64,000 nt of DNA, from the NCBI GenBank assembly GCA_965200645.1, contig CBDAUN010000003.1:434001-498000 (forward strand). The letters run 5' to 3'. The notes under the pieces were generated by a model. That model saw nothing but the letters and a program-made list of their open reading frames with translations. It was not told where the DNA came from and did not search any database. Positions 17,325 through 26,080 of this stretch are shown here, piece after piece (the stretch's first letter is position 1; each line of letters begins with the position of its first letter). This DNA comes from CBDAUN01 sp965200645 (GTDB lineage: Bacteria > Pseudomonadota > Gammaproteobacteria > Arenicellales > JAJDZL01). The translations under genes were made by a program, and so were the position numbers.

Positions 17325-18905
17325 TTACTTCCTAAACATTTTTAGCATTCGGTGAGTCACGTAGAAGCCACCAAAAATATTGATTGATGCGATCAATATT
17401 GAAATTGCAGCAAGACCAACCACAACCGTTACAGTCGCGCCAACTTCAAGCAGAGCCCCTACGATAATTATTCCGCTAATTGCATTCGTGACACTCATTA
17501 AAGGAGTGTGCAGTGCTGGTGTGACATTCCAAATGACATGCCATCCGACGAAAATCGCCAAAACAAAAACTGTAACTTGAGAAATGAATGACTCGGGGGC
17601 AACCAATCCAACTCCCAAGATTGACGCCAATGCCAATGAGAAAAATACTGGAGCAAGCTTAAATTTCTTTTGCTCTTTTGCCTCGGGTTGATCGACCTGT
17701 CTTGTTTGCTCAATCTTCGGAGCAGTTGGGACGGTTTCAACAGTTGGTGGAGGCCAGCAAATTTCGCCTTCGTGCACCACAGTTGCCCCTCGAATTACTT
17801 CATCATCCATATTGATGACGATTTCCCCATTTTTCTCTGGTGTTAACTCGTCCATCAAGTGATTTAAATTGGATGCATATAGTTGACTTGATTGTGTAGG
17901 CAGACGACTCGGCAAATCGGTATATCCAATTATGCTCACGCCATTTTCTACAGCAACTGATTCAGGCTGCGTGAGTTCGCAGTTGCCGCCTTGTTCAGCT
18001 GCCAAGTCGACTATCACGCTACCGGGCTTCATGGCATACACCATTTCGGTTGTAATTAGTTTCGGCGCAGGACGACCGGGAATCAACGCTGTGGTGATGA
18101 TGATGTCAACTTCCTTGGCCTGAGCGAGAAAAAGTGCCATTTCTGCTTCTATGAATTCCTTACTCATGACCTTGGCGTAACCGCCACCACCACTTCCTTC
18201 TTCTTCGAAGTCGAGTTCCAAAAATTCAGCACCCATACTTTCGACCTGTTCCTTAACTTCAGGCCGGGTGTCAAATGCACGCACGATTGCGCCTAAACTC
18301 GTTGCTGCGCCAATTGCTGCCAACCCAGCGACTCCGGCACCGATGACCATTACTTTAGTGGGTGGAATTGAACCGGCAGCAGTAATCTGTCCTCCAAAAA
18401 ATCTTCCATACAAGTTCGCCGCTTCAACAACAGCCCGATAACCGCCAATATTGGACATAGAAGACAGGGCATCAAGCTTCTGTGCACGAGAAATTCGTGG
18501 GACAGCATCTATGGATAGGGCACTTATTTTCTGTTGTGCCAGCTTCTCCAAAAGTTCAGGATTTTGTGCAGGCCACAAAAACCCAATCAAACACTTACCT
18601 TCAGTAAGTAAATCAGATTCGTCGTAACCAAGTTCTTCGTTGTATTGCGGAGCTCTAACCTTTAGGATGATATCGGACTCAATCCAAACGTCTCTTCCTG
18701 CGGGCACGACTTGTGCACCTACAGATTCATACATTGAGTTTTCAAAATTTGACAATGCACCCGCATTTGATTCTACGAGAACTTCGAACCCTTTACTTTG
18801 AAGATCTTCTGCGATTGCAGGTGTGACTGCTACTCGTCTTTCATTTTTGTGTATTTCTTTTGGGACGCCTAATTTCAATGGTGTTTTCTCATTGTTATTT
18901 TGCAA
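17325..18905 (-). CDS. pntA: NAD(P) transhydrogenase subunit alpha
   Basis: Alpha subunit (526 residues) with the soluble NAD(H)-binding domain I and a C-terminal membrane part, fused in one chain as in enterobacteria rather than split into PntAA/PntAB. Domain I shows KEIHKNERRVAVTP near 16, the nucleotide loop VIGAGVAGLAAIGAA near 172 and IITTALIPGRPAPKLIT near 265. A linker rich in charged residues (about 380-405) precedes four hydrophobic helices that end near residue 520. The start is ATG at 18905. It is followed by pntB. Confidence 0.97.
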   Translation of the reverse strand: MQNNNEKTPLKLGVPKEIHKNERRVAVTPAIAEDLQSKGFEVLVESNAGALSNFENSMYESVGAQVVPAGRDVWIESDIILKVRAPQYNEELGYDESDLLTEGKCLIGFLWPAQNPELLEKLAQQKISALSIDAVPRISRAQKLDALSSMSNIGGYRAVVEAANLYGRFFGGQITAAGSIPPTKVMVIGAGVAGLAAIGAATSLGAIVRAFDTRPEVKEQVESMGAEFLELDFEEEGSGGGGYAKVMSKEFIEAEMALFLAQAKEVDIIITTALIPGRPAPKLITTEMVYAMKPGSVIVDLAAEQGGNCELTQPESVAVENGVSIIGYTDLPSRLPTQSSQLYASNLNHLMDELTPEKNGEIVINMDDEVIRGATVVHEGEICWPPPTVETVPTAPKIEQTRQVDQPEAKEQKKFKLAPVFFSLALASILGVGLVAPESFISQVTVFVLAIFVGWHVIWNVTPALHTPLMSVTNAISGIIIVGALLEVGATVTVVVGLAAISILIASINIFGGFYVTHRMLKMFRK

Positions 18906-19374
18906 ACCACAAAAAGCAGTTTACTTAGTGCTGGCGAGAATAGCCAAAATGCATTATACAAACTAAGTAAAAACCTTCTTTCTCGGTTAAGAAGTGTACC
19001 GTAACAAAATATGTACTATGCATGCGACATACGAGCTCACCAAGTTATCTCAAATTTGATCCCTCAGGTATCACTTGAATGAAGTCGATAATATAAAAAT
19101 TGCGTGCCAAAAAATCTTTTTGGACAATGACTTCATATACAACAACTTTACTTGAATTTCAGTCTGTGTTTGGTAAGCAACTCGACACGACTTATGAAAG
19201 AAGTTATCTTTAGTGTTACTTTCAAATCCACTATCAGGCTTCAGGAAATGAAAACTATCAATTCTAGAAATCAATAAATTCAGATAAAATATGCTTTTTT
19301 GAATCAAATCGATTCCGACAAAATTCTTCAAAAGTAACGTTGAGTGTTCTGTACTCAAATTTCTAGTTAGTCTT
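18906..19374. other. 469-bp intergenic region between divergent pntA and prfB
   Basis: AT-rich sequence between two divergent genes, so it should hold both promoters. I find no convincing protein gene: the 129-residue minus-strand ORF here is antisense to the start of prfB, has no family features and is rejected. No strong -10/-35 pair, terminator or riboswitch fold stood out. Confidence 0.3.
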
Positions 19375-20470
19375 ATGGATAAAAATACAATTTCAACTCG
19401 ATTGGCAGACATGCAAAGTAGATTAGAGTCGTTAAGGAGGCATCTTTGACCTGCCTTCATTGGAACAGAGACGGGATGAAATTGATCAACTTCTGGAAAG
19501 TCCTGATACTTGGAAAAATCTTGAGCTCAATCAACAACTGAATCGAGAGCGAGCTGCGCTCGTAAAGCGAATCGACCCGTTTGTCGAAATTTCCAACTCT
19601 GTAGACACCGCTTTAGAACTTATCGACATCGCGTTCGATGAAGATGACCTAGAAGCAATTCAAGAACTGACTGATGAAGCGGATCGGTTAGAAATTAACG
19701 TCAATGATCTTGAATTTCAGAGGATGTTCAGCGGGCCTATGGATATCGCCAACGCCTTCATCGATATCAAACCAGGATCAGGCGGTACTGAAGCTCAAGA
19801 CTGGGCAGCAATGCTCTATGGAATGTATTTACATTGGGCTCAGCTGCGTAGTTTTAATGTATCGACGATTGACTACACTCCCGGTGATGTTGCAGGAATC
19901 AAGAGTGCAACATTAAAAATTCAAGGAGACCATGCCTTCGGATGGCTTCGAACAGAAAACGGGGTTCATCGTCTTGTTCGAAAGTCACCATTCGATTCCG
20001 GTGCACGCCGACATACGTCCTTCGCTTCAGTATTCGTTTATCCGGAAGTCGAAAACCAGATTGAAGTTGAAATCAAACCAGATGAACTGCGTATTGATAC
20101 TTATAGAGCGAGTGGTGCAGGCGGGCAGCACGTTAATCGAACAGATTCTGCAGTTCGAATTACGCACTTACCCAGTGGAATTGTCGTTCAATGTCAAAAC
20201 GATCGTTCGCAACATCGAAACAAAGCCGAGGCAATGGCAACTCTTCGAGCTCGCCTTTATGAATTTGAACGTCAAAAGCAAGACGCAGAAAAGCAAAAGA
20301 TTGAAGACGCAAAGCCGGATATTTCTTGGGGAAATCAAATTCGATCCTATGTATTGGACCAATCGCGAATCAAGGACCTTCGAACGGGTGTTGAGACAGG
20401 AAATGTGAATGCGGTACTTGAAGGAAACATAGATATGTTCATGGAAGAAAGCTTAAAACTAGGAGTCTAA
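19375..20470 (+). CDS. prfB: Peptide chain release factor 2, with programmed +1 frameshift
   Basis: RF2 recognises UGA and UAA stop codons and releases the finished peptide. A 24-codon first frame starts at ATG 19375 and runs into UGA at 19447; the rest, from GAC, is in the +1 frame, giving about 360 residues as usual. The anticodon-like SPF motif is in RKSPFDSGARR, and the catalytic GGQ is in SGAGGQHVNRTDSAVR. The order prfB-lysS is conserved in gammaproteobacteria, and lysS follows after 9 bp. RF2 concentration sets frameshift frequency, so the gene regulates itself. Confidence 0.96.
19434..19450 (+). promoter_or_regulatory. prfB autoregulatory +1 frameshift site
   Basis: The sequence AAGGAGG CAT CTT TGA C has the three known parts: an internal Shine-Dalgarno-like AGGAGG three bases before the slip codon, the slippery CTT, and the UGA stop followed by C. 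In E. coli the same arrangement makes the ribosome slip by +1 when RF2 is scarce. Here the Shine-Dalgarno is even closer to consensus (AGGAGG) than the E. coli AGGGGG. Confidence 0.95.
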
Positions 20471-20479
20471 CTTAAGGTA

Positions 20480-21988
20480 ATGAATCAGTCTGTAGATCAC
20501 AATTCACCAGAATCCATTGAAGATCAACATCAAGCACGAAAGGAAAAACTGAAGTCTACCTGGAAGGGACGTCAAGCTTATCCCAATGACTTTCGAAGGG
20601 AAATGTTTGTCGAACAGATCCACGCAATGCACGGAGGAAGTGGTGCGGATCAACTTCGAGAAGCTGGTGAAAAAACTCGTGTTGCTGGTAGAGTAATGGC
20701 GTCTAGAAAGATGGGTAAGGTGACATTTGCTGATCTTCGAGACTCGACCGGAAAGATTCAACTGTTTGTCAGAAGCAACACTATTGGTACTACCGAATAT
20801 GAACGATTTGCCGCAGTAGATATTGGGGACATTGTTGGAGCCAAGGGCAAAATCTTCCGTACGAGAACCGGCGAATTAAGTATTGAAGTTCATGAATTCG
20901 AGTTACTCAGCAAGTCTTTGTGGCCATATCCGGAAAAGTTTCATGGACTGAAACATCGCGAAACCCGCTATCGTCAAAGATACCTAGACCTAATCATGAA
21001 CGAGGAAGTTCGCAAGGTATTTTTGCTTAGAGCGGCGTTGATTCACCATATCCGTACGTTCATGAACAACAGGCAATATCTAGAAGTTGAGACCCCTATG
21101 ATGCACACTGTACCAGGCGGCGCAATAGCCCGTCCTTTTGTCACGCATCACAATGCACTTTCTCTAGACATGTTTCTTCGAATTGCGCCCGAACTGTATT
21201 TGAAGCGATTGGTTGTTGGAGGTCTTGAACGTGTATATGAAATCAACCGGAATTTTAGAAACGAAGGTGTCAGTACCCAACATAATCCTGAGTTCACGAT
21301 GATGGAGTTTTATGAGGCCTATGCAGATTATCTGGACTTTATGAAACTGACTGAAGAATTGTTTTTGTCAATTTGCGATGAATTGCTGAAAAGTTCGATC
21401 GTAAACTTTCTTGGACACACGATTGATCTAAAGCCTCCATTCAGAAAAATAACTTTGGAAGATTCGGTACGACAATTCAATCCTGACTTAAGTGAAGCCG
21501 ACTTGCGTGACCTGGAACAACTAAAGCCATATCTGCTGAAGCTTGGTGGAGAAGTCAACCCAATTTGGGGTGCTGGAAAACTGCTCTTTGAAATTTTCGA
21601 AAGAACTGTAGAACACAGGCTGATTGAACCGACCTTTATCACCCAGTATCCAGTAGAGGTTTCGCCCCTATCTAGAATTAATGACAACGATCAATGGATA
21701 ACGGATCGTTTTGAGTTCTTTGTAGGTGGGATAGAGATTGCGAATGGCTTTTCTGAATTGAACGATCCGGAAGATCAGGCCAACCGCTTTCGATCTCAAT
21801 TACAACAACGAGAGCACGGCGATGATGAGGCTATGGTGTTTGACGATGACTATATTCGAGCGCTGGAGTACGGTTTACCGCCGACAGCAGGAGAAGGTAT
21901 AGGAATTGATCGCCTCATCATGTTGCTCACAGACAGTTCTTCAATTCGAGATGTGGTGCTGTTTCCGCATATGAAGCCACATAATTAA
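20480..21988 (+). CDS. lysS: Lysine--tRNA ligase, class II
   Basis: Charges tRNA-Lys. The 502-residue protein is a class II synthetase with an N-terminal OB-fold anticodon-binding domain (about 60-165; KVTFADLRDSTGKIQLF) and a C-terminal catalytic core. Motif 2 is NRNFRNEGVSTQHNPEFTMM near 255-275, and motif 3 is GEGIGIDRLIMLLT near 472. It begins 9 bp after prfB, the usual arrangement. Confidence 0.97.
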   Translation: MNQSVDHNSPESIEDQHQARKEKLKSTWKGRQAYPNDFRREMFVEQIHAMHGGSGADQLREAGEKTRVAGRVMASRKMGKVTFADLRDSTGKIQLFVRSNTIGTTEYERFAAVDIGDIVGAKGKIFRTRTGELSIEVHEFELLSKSLWPYPEKFHGLKHRETRYRQRYLDLIMNEEVRKVFLLRAALIHHIRTFMNNRQYLEVETPMMHTVPGGAIARPFVTHHNALSLDMFLRIAPELYLKRLVVGGLERVYEINRNFRNEGVSTQHNPEFTMMEFYEAYADYLDFMKLTEELFLSICDELLKSSIVNFLGHTIDLKPPFRKITLEDSVRQFNPDLSEADLRDLEQLKPYLLKLGGEVNPIWGAGKLLFEIFERTVEHRLIEPTFITQYPVEVSPLSRINDNDQWITDRFEFFVGGIEIANGFSELNDPEDQANRFRSQLQQREHGDDEAMVFDDDYIRALEYGLPPTAGEGIGIDRLIMLLTDSSSIRDVVLFPHMKPHN

Positions 21989-22001
21989 TAAATATTCGAA
22001 C

Positions 22002-23249
22002 ATGATTCGACCATTCGAATTATTTATCGGGCTACGCTACATCCGAGCCAAACGGCGTACTCGCTTCATCTCCTTTATTACAGGGACATCAATCCTCGGG
22101 ATCATTATTGGAGTCTGGGCACTTATATCCGTGTTGTCTGTGATGAACGGTTTTGAAAGGGAACTACGGGACCGAATTCTAACAGTAGCATCTCACGCAA
22201 GAGTTACCGCATCCAGTGGTTGGCTACGAGACTGGAATCAAACTGCCTCCACCATAGCATCACATCCAGACATAGTTTCCTATGCCCCCTATATTCTTAG
22301 CCATGGGATGGTGAAGTCTGATGGTTTGGTCAATGCCGTACTGCTTCGTGGGGTGCATCCAAAACTGGAATCTCAGGTGTCATCAATTGCAGAGAATATC
22401 ATCGATGGAAGCATGAGCGACCTTAGGGCAGGGGAGTTCGGAATAATACTCGGAGAAGATCTGGCAAGTTCAATCCATGCCGGCGTAGGTGACAAAGTAA
22501 CGATTATCAGTACAAGAGGTAGGTCCACACCTGTAGGACTGCTCCCAAGAACAAAGAGATTTACTGTCGTAGCGATATTCAATCTAAATTTTTATGAATA
22601 TGACAACGGTCTAGCTTTGGTTCATGTCGATGATCTGGCAACTTTACAAAGAGCAGGAAATAGAGTTTCGGGAATTCGACTGCGTATATCGGATGTATTT
22701 GAGGCTCCTAGAATTAGTAGTGAACTACGCCATATTTTAGGCTCTGATTTTCGGATTAGGGATTGGACAATTGAGTACTCGAATCTATTTCAGGCACTCA
22801 AAATTGAGCGAAGAGTGATGTTCATCATTCTCATGCTTATTGTTGCCGTAGCGGCCTTCAATATTGTTTCGACACTAGTCATGTTGGTTGCAGACAAACA
22901 ATCCGATATTGCTGTCCTCAGAACGATTGGCATCAGTCCCCGAAGTGTCATGGCAATCTTCATGCTTCACGGTGTGATAATTGGCGTGATAGGCACAATC
23001 GTGGGAGTCATTGTAGGCGTCATCACTGGATTGAACTTAGAGACGCTCATCCCGTGGGTTGAAAATCTTTTTGACACAGAGTTCTTTCCTGACCAAATTT
23101 ACGTCATCTCCAAGTTTCCAGCACAACTGCAATGGGATGACGTGTATCGCGTAGCCATAACAGCACTATTCTTGAGCTTCGTTGCGACAATCTATCCAGC
23201 GTGGCGAGCGTCAAAGACTCACCCTGCAGAAGCATTGCGTTATGAGTAA
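22002..23249 (+). CDS. lolC: LolC/LolE-type lipoprotein-releasing ABC permease
   Basis: Inner-membrane permease (415 residues) of the Lol system that extracts outer-membrane lipoproteins from the inner membrane and hands them to LolA. The MacB/FtsX-type topology is visible: one hydrophobic helix near residues 22-48, a large periplasmic domain (about 50-265), then three helices near 270-300, 315-350 and 378-400. The N-terminal FELFIGLRYIRAKRRTRFISFI is typical of LolC/E. Only one permease gene accompanies lolD, so the protein may work as a homodimer (LolF type) or a partner may lie elsewhere. It overlaps lolD by 8 bp. Confidence 0.9.
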   Translation: MIRPFELFIGLRYIRAKRRTRFISFITGTSILGIIIGVWALISVLSVMNGFERELRDRILTVASHARVTASSGWLRDWNQTASTIASHPDIVSYAPYILSHGMVKSDGLVNAVLLRGVHPKLESQVSSIAENIIDGSMSDLRAGEFGIILGEDLASSIHAGVGDKVTIISTRGRSTPVGLLPRTKRFTVVAIFNLNFYEYDNGLALVHVDDLATLQRAGNRVSGIRLRISDVFEAPRISSELRHILGSDFRIRDWTIEYSNLFQALKIERRVMFIILMLIVAVAAFNIVSTLVMLVADKQSDIAVLRTIGISPRSVMAIFMLHGVIIGVIGTIVGVIVGVITGLNLETLIPWVENLFDTEFFPDQIYVISKFPAQLQWDDVYRVAITALFLSFVATIYPAWRASKTHPAEALRYE

Positions 23250-23928
23250 TGTGATTCTTAAATGTGATGGTCTTTCAAAGACTTATAGCGAAAGCGACAT
23301 GCTAGTTTCAGTGCTGCGTGGCGTAGACTTACAAGTTACACAAGGAGAACAAGTAGCTGTTGTTGGAGCTTCGGGTTCAGGCAAAAGTACTTTGCTACAC
23401 CTACTGGCAGGGTTAGATACTCCAACCCAAGGATCTGTGACCATAAACGGTGACAAAATTTCTTCGATGAGCGAAACCGAGCGCGGAAAGTTTCGCAATC
23501 AGACTATTGGTTTTGTCTATCAATTTCATCACTTGCTGCCTGAATTCACCGCACTTGAAAATGTTATGATGCCCCTTTTGGTTCGACGAACGAATACGGC
23601 GTCAGCAAGAATCGAGGCCCTGGATATTTTAGGTAGAGTAGGCCTTGAGCATCGAGTGAATCATAAACCCGGAGAGCTTTCCGGTGGTGAAAGGCAAAGA
23701 GTTGCAATTGCACGAGCGCTAATAATTAAGCCTGTATGTCTTTTAGCGGACGAGCCCACCGGAAACATTGACCGTGAAAACGCCGAAAAAGTTCAGCAAC
23801 TAATGGTGAGTCTCGACAGGAATCTGCAAATTAGTATGATCGTAGCGACTCACGACCGGCAACTAGCAAATTCAATGGACCGAGTGTTGATGTTAGAAAA
23901 CGGGAGTCTTGTTGAGCGTGAAACCTAG
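23242..23928 (+). CDS. lolD: Lipoprotein-releasing system ATP-binding protein
   Basis: ATPase that powers lipoprotein release from the inner membrane. Starting at ATG 23242 gives 228 residues, the normal LolD size; the longer upstream reading runs inside lolC and has no homology. Walker A is GASGSGKST near 40, the Q-loop is in YQFHHLLPEFTALENV near 88, the signature is LSGGERQRVAIARAL near 143, Walker B is CLLADEPTGNID near 165, and the switch His is in ATHDRQLA near 197. The start overlaps the lolC stop (ATGAGTAA), so translation is coupled. Confidence 0.95.
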   Translation: MSNVILKCDGLSKTYSESDMLVSVLRGVDLQVTQGEQVAVVGASGSGKSTLLHLLAGLDTPTQGSVTINGDKISSMSETERGKFRNQTIGFVYQFHHLLPEFTALENVMMPLLVRRTNTASARIEALDILGRVGLEHRVNHKPGELSGGERQRVAIARALIIKPVCLLADEPTGNIDRENAEKVQQLMVSLDRNLQISMIVATHDRQLANSMDRVLMLENGSLVERET

Positions 23929-23937
23929 AATAGGCTG

Positions 23938-24681
23938 CTAGCAATAGACTAGCGTTTCGGAGTACTCTGCGATTGGTAATACATTCACTTCACCCGAAGT
24001 AAGCTGACTGATATTGGTTATTTTGTGATCTAGTTGAAGTCTAAATTCGAACTTATCCAAAAACTGACTAAACATTTCGCCACCGGAAGTGCCGACCGCA
24101 TAAATCGAATCACTCTCTTCATTGTGCAGCAATGAGATTGACGCTAAAGGCTGAGGAGCCGGTCCGCCAATCACTTGAGCACCCTTTGCCGGGTCATAAA
24201 TGCTACGCTCCGAACAACAGTAAATAATTTGTGCTCGTTCTCTTTTTTTCTGTTCTTCGTCAAAATAAACGACGGTGGAATGACGATAATTGATAAAACT
24301 CGCTGCCTTCGCTGTATACGTCATGCGATGTGCACAGATTGCGGAATATGAAACAATCGACTTATGTGGTCCAATACCTCCTTGCCATACGTAGTTGTTT
24401 CCCTGTTCGGTAGCCAACTCCAGTGGGTTAGTCCCTTTGCCAAGATTCATAATCATGCAAGGTGTAGTGACATAAGGATAGTTGAATATAAAGGACTCTC
24501 CCTCCGCAAAATCACCGACCCCCATCGGCTTGCCTCTAAACATCAACCGAACTCTCTCATATGTTCTATAGGGAGTAGTTGCAGAAGCGGGACTAATGTG
24601 ACCTGCGGCAGCAGCGGCAACCATAGTTCCGCAAATCTTCAGAAATTCCCGACGTGGTTGATACTGATTGGTTTTTTTCAC
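23938..24681 (-). CDS. Rieske-like Tat-exported protein with an altered cluster motif
   Basis: A 247-residue protein with an N-terminal Tat signal (RREFLK at residues 10-15, then an Ala-rich hydrophobic stretch), so it is predicted to be periplasmic or membrane-anchored. Its middle resembles a Rieske 2Fe-2S domain: CAH at 116-118 as the first ligand box, and CCSERS at 155-160 just before a YDP...GGPAPQPL segment that normally follows the second box. The expected C-x-x-H is not complete: Glu158 or Arg159 occupies the histidine position, depending on alignment. The Arg codon is CGT, one transition from CAT. It is convergent with lolD and is followed upstream by an exported ankyrin gene. Redox function is uncertain. 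Confidence 0.7.
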   Translation of the reverse strand: MKKTNQYQPRREFLKICGTMVAAAAAGHISPASATTPYRTYERVRLMFRGKPMGVGDFAEGESFIFNYPYVTTPCMIMNLGKGTNPLELATEQGNNYVWQGGIGPHKSIVSYSAICAHRMTYTAKAASFINYRHSTVVYFDEEQKKRERAQIIYCCSERSIYDPAKGAQVIGGPAPQPLASISLLHNEESDSIYAVGTSGGEMFSQFLDKFEFRLQLDHKITNISQLTSGEVNVLPIAEYSETLVYC

Positions 24682-24702
24682 CTTTCCTCAAAATAAGTTG
24701 AT

Positions 24703-25458
24703 TTAACTTCTCGGTATGTTCGCAAGAAACTCAAAAACATCCTGATGGTTTTGCATCGAAGCCCTTTCGGCTGGATTGAATGTAAATGAATCTAGCATAT
24801 CTATCATTGCACCTTGTTCTACCAAGACTTTTACAACAGTAAGATGACCATTGGTAGCAGCATGATGTAATGCAGTAGCACCATTCTCATCGACTGCGTT
24901 GATTTCCACTTCCGGATGCTTCAGCAATTCTTGAACTGCATCGCCATGACCAGCAAACGCTGCTCGAATCAGGGGCGTCCATTGATAAATATCTCTAGCA
25001 TTCGGATCTGCGTCGTTGGTTAGCAGTTCATCAATAACACCGGCACGACCTTTCGCAGCTGCAACCATAATGGCTGTCCAGCCAAATTTTGCTGTCTTGT
25101 TGACCGATGCACCCGCATCAATGAGCAATCGAGTAGCCTCTACATTGCCATCAATAGCGGAAAACATTAATGCTGTTCCACCATTTTCATTAGTCAGATC
25201 GACGTCGGCATTGGCATCCAATAACTGCTCAAGAAATTCAGTATGACCATATCTTGCTGCAACCATCAGTGCCGAACGTCCATTTTCCAGTTGCAAATTA
25301 ATGTTTTCGCCTAACTCGATGAGTTGAGATAGCGCTTCTACATCTTTCGCTTCTAATGCCTTACGGAATGCATCCGCACCTTCTGCAACTGCTGTCGAAA
25401 TAGTAATTACAAAGAGTGCAATCACTGAAAACAAATTGTAAGAAATTTGTTTTTTCAT
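24703..25458 (-). CDS. Exported ankyrin-repeat protein
   Basis: A 251-residue protein with a Sec signal peptide (basic MKKQ, hydrophobic core to about residue 22, AVA-E cleavage site) followed by about six ankyrin repeats. Repeat consensus pieces such as NGRSALMVAARYGHTEFLEQ, GGTALMFSAIDGN and GATALHHAATNGHLTVVKVL are clear. It is predicted to be a periplasmic protein-interaction module; the partner is unknown. It lies 21 bp before the Rieske-like gene and overlaps the preceding 179-residue gene by 4 bp, which suggests one operon. Confidence 0.88.
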   Translation of the reverse strand: MKKQISYNLFSVIALFVITISTAVAEGADAFRKALEAKDVEALSQLIELGENINLQLENGRSALMVAARYGHTEFLEQLLDANADVDLTNENGGTALMFSAIDGNVEATRLLIDAGASVNKTAKFGWTAIMVAAAKGRAGVIDELLTNDADPNARDIYQWTPLIRAAFAGHGDAVQELLKHPEVEINAVDENGATALHHAATNGHLTVVKVLVEQGAMIDMLDSFTFNPAERASMQNHQDVFEFLANIPRS

Positions 25459-25994
25459 CGTAAAGCGTAGTTCGAAAGAACTTCATTCATAGCACTTCCA
25501 ACATCGTATTGTCCTGTCATGCGAGTCAATGCGTCGTGTCGAACAGCCTTATCTAAAACCTCTTGAAACGATTCATGTTCAACTTTACCTAATGGGTTTT
25601 GCTGACTGTGAATAACATAATAGGCCGCATCGGAAAAGAACCATTTCAGATAAGGTTGTTTGGAAAGCAATTTCATTGTTTGAAAATGTGATTCAATTTC
25701 ACCTGGAGTCAACAGAACCTCACCAGTCAGTGGATCCAATTCCCTCGTAAATGCCTCCAGTCGTAACACTACTACCGCAGCATTGTTGTGCTCGATCACA
25801 TCGGCATCAATTGCAACCGAAATGGTGCCATCTAACTTGTTCAAAATTCTTCGGTCTTCCTTACACTCGGAACCTCCAGCCGCAAAGAATATCGAAGACT
25901 CCCAGTCTCCGCCATCAAATTGCACAGGAAGGCAGGTAACGCTTGAACCGGAGACCGCCATATTATTTCTAACGAAATCAGGAAAACGATTCAC
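25455..25994 (-). CDS. Hypothetical protein
   Basis: A 179-residue protein of no family I recognise, starting at GTG 25994 (an ATG twelve codons later is an alternative start). It has no signal peptide or membrane helix. The interior is rich in beta-prone segments (VTCLPVQFDGG, AAVVVLRLEAFTREL) followed by a helical C-terminal part. It is the first gene of a probable three-gene operon with the ankyrin and Rieske-like proteins, overlapping the ankyrin gene by 4 bp. A strong terminator separates it from the formate dehydrogenase genes upstream. Confidence 0.65.
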   Translation of the reverse strand: MNRFPDFVRNNMAVSGSSVTCLPVQFDGGDWESSIFFAAGGSECKEDRRILNKLDGTISVAIDADVIEHNNAAVVVLRLEAFTRELDPLTGEVLLTPGEIESHFQTMKLLSKQPYLKWFFSDAAYYVIHSQQNPLGKVEHESFQEVLDKAVRHDALTRMTGQYDVGSAMNEVLSNYALR

Positions 25995-26024
25995 AAGTCA
26001 ATCCAAAAATTTAAGGTACAAAAA

Positions 26025-26058
26025 AACGCATCTCAAACCATACGGCTTGAGATGCGTT
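26025..26058 (-). terminator. Intrinsic terminator after the formate dehydrogenase operon
   Basis: A perfect 12-bp stem AACGCATCTCAA / TTGAGATGCGTT with a 10-nt loop, followed on the minus strand by a run of T residues. It lies 22 bp after the stop of the cytochrome b subunit gene and 31 bp before the start of the next minus-strand gene. It therefore ends the formate dehydrogenase transcript and isolates the Rieske/ankyrin genes. Confidence 0.9.
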
Positions 26059-26080
26059 CAAATTAGATTGATTTACTTCT

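Noticed and set aside
19071..19460. 129-residue minus-strand ORF between pntA and prfB
   Set aside because: No family features, AT-driven, and it overlaps the real prfB start and frameshift site on the opposite strand.
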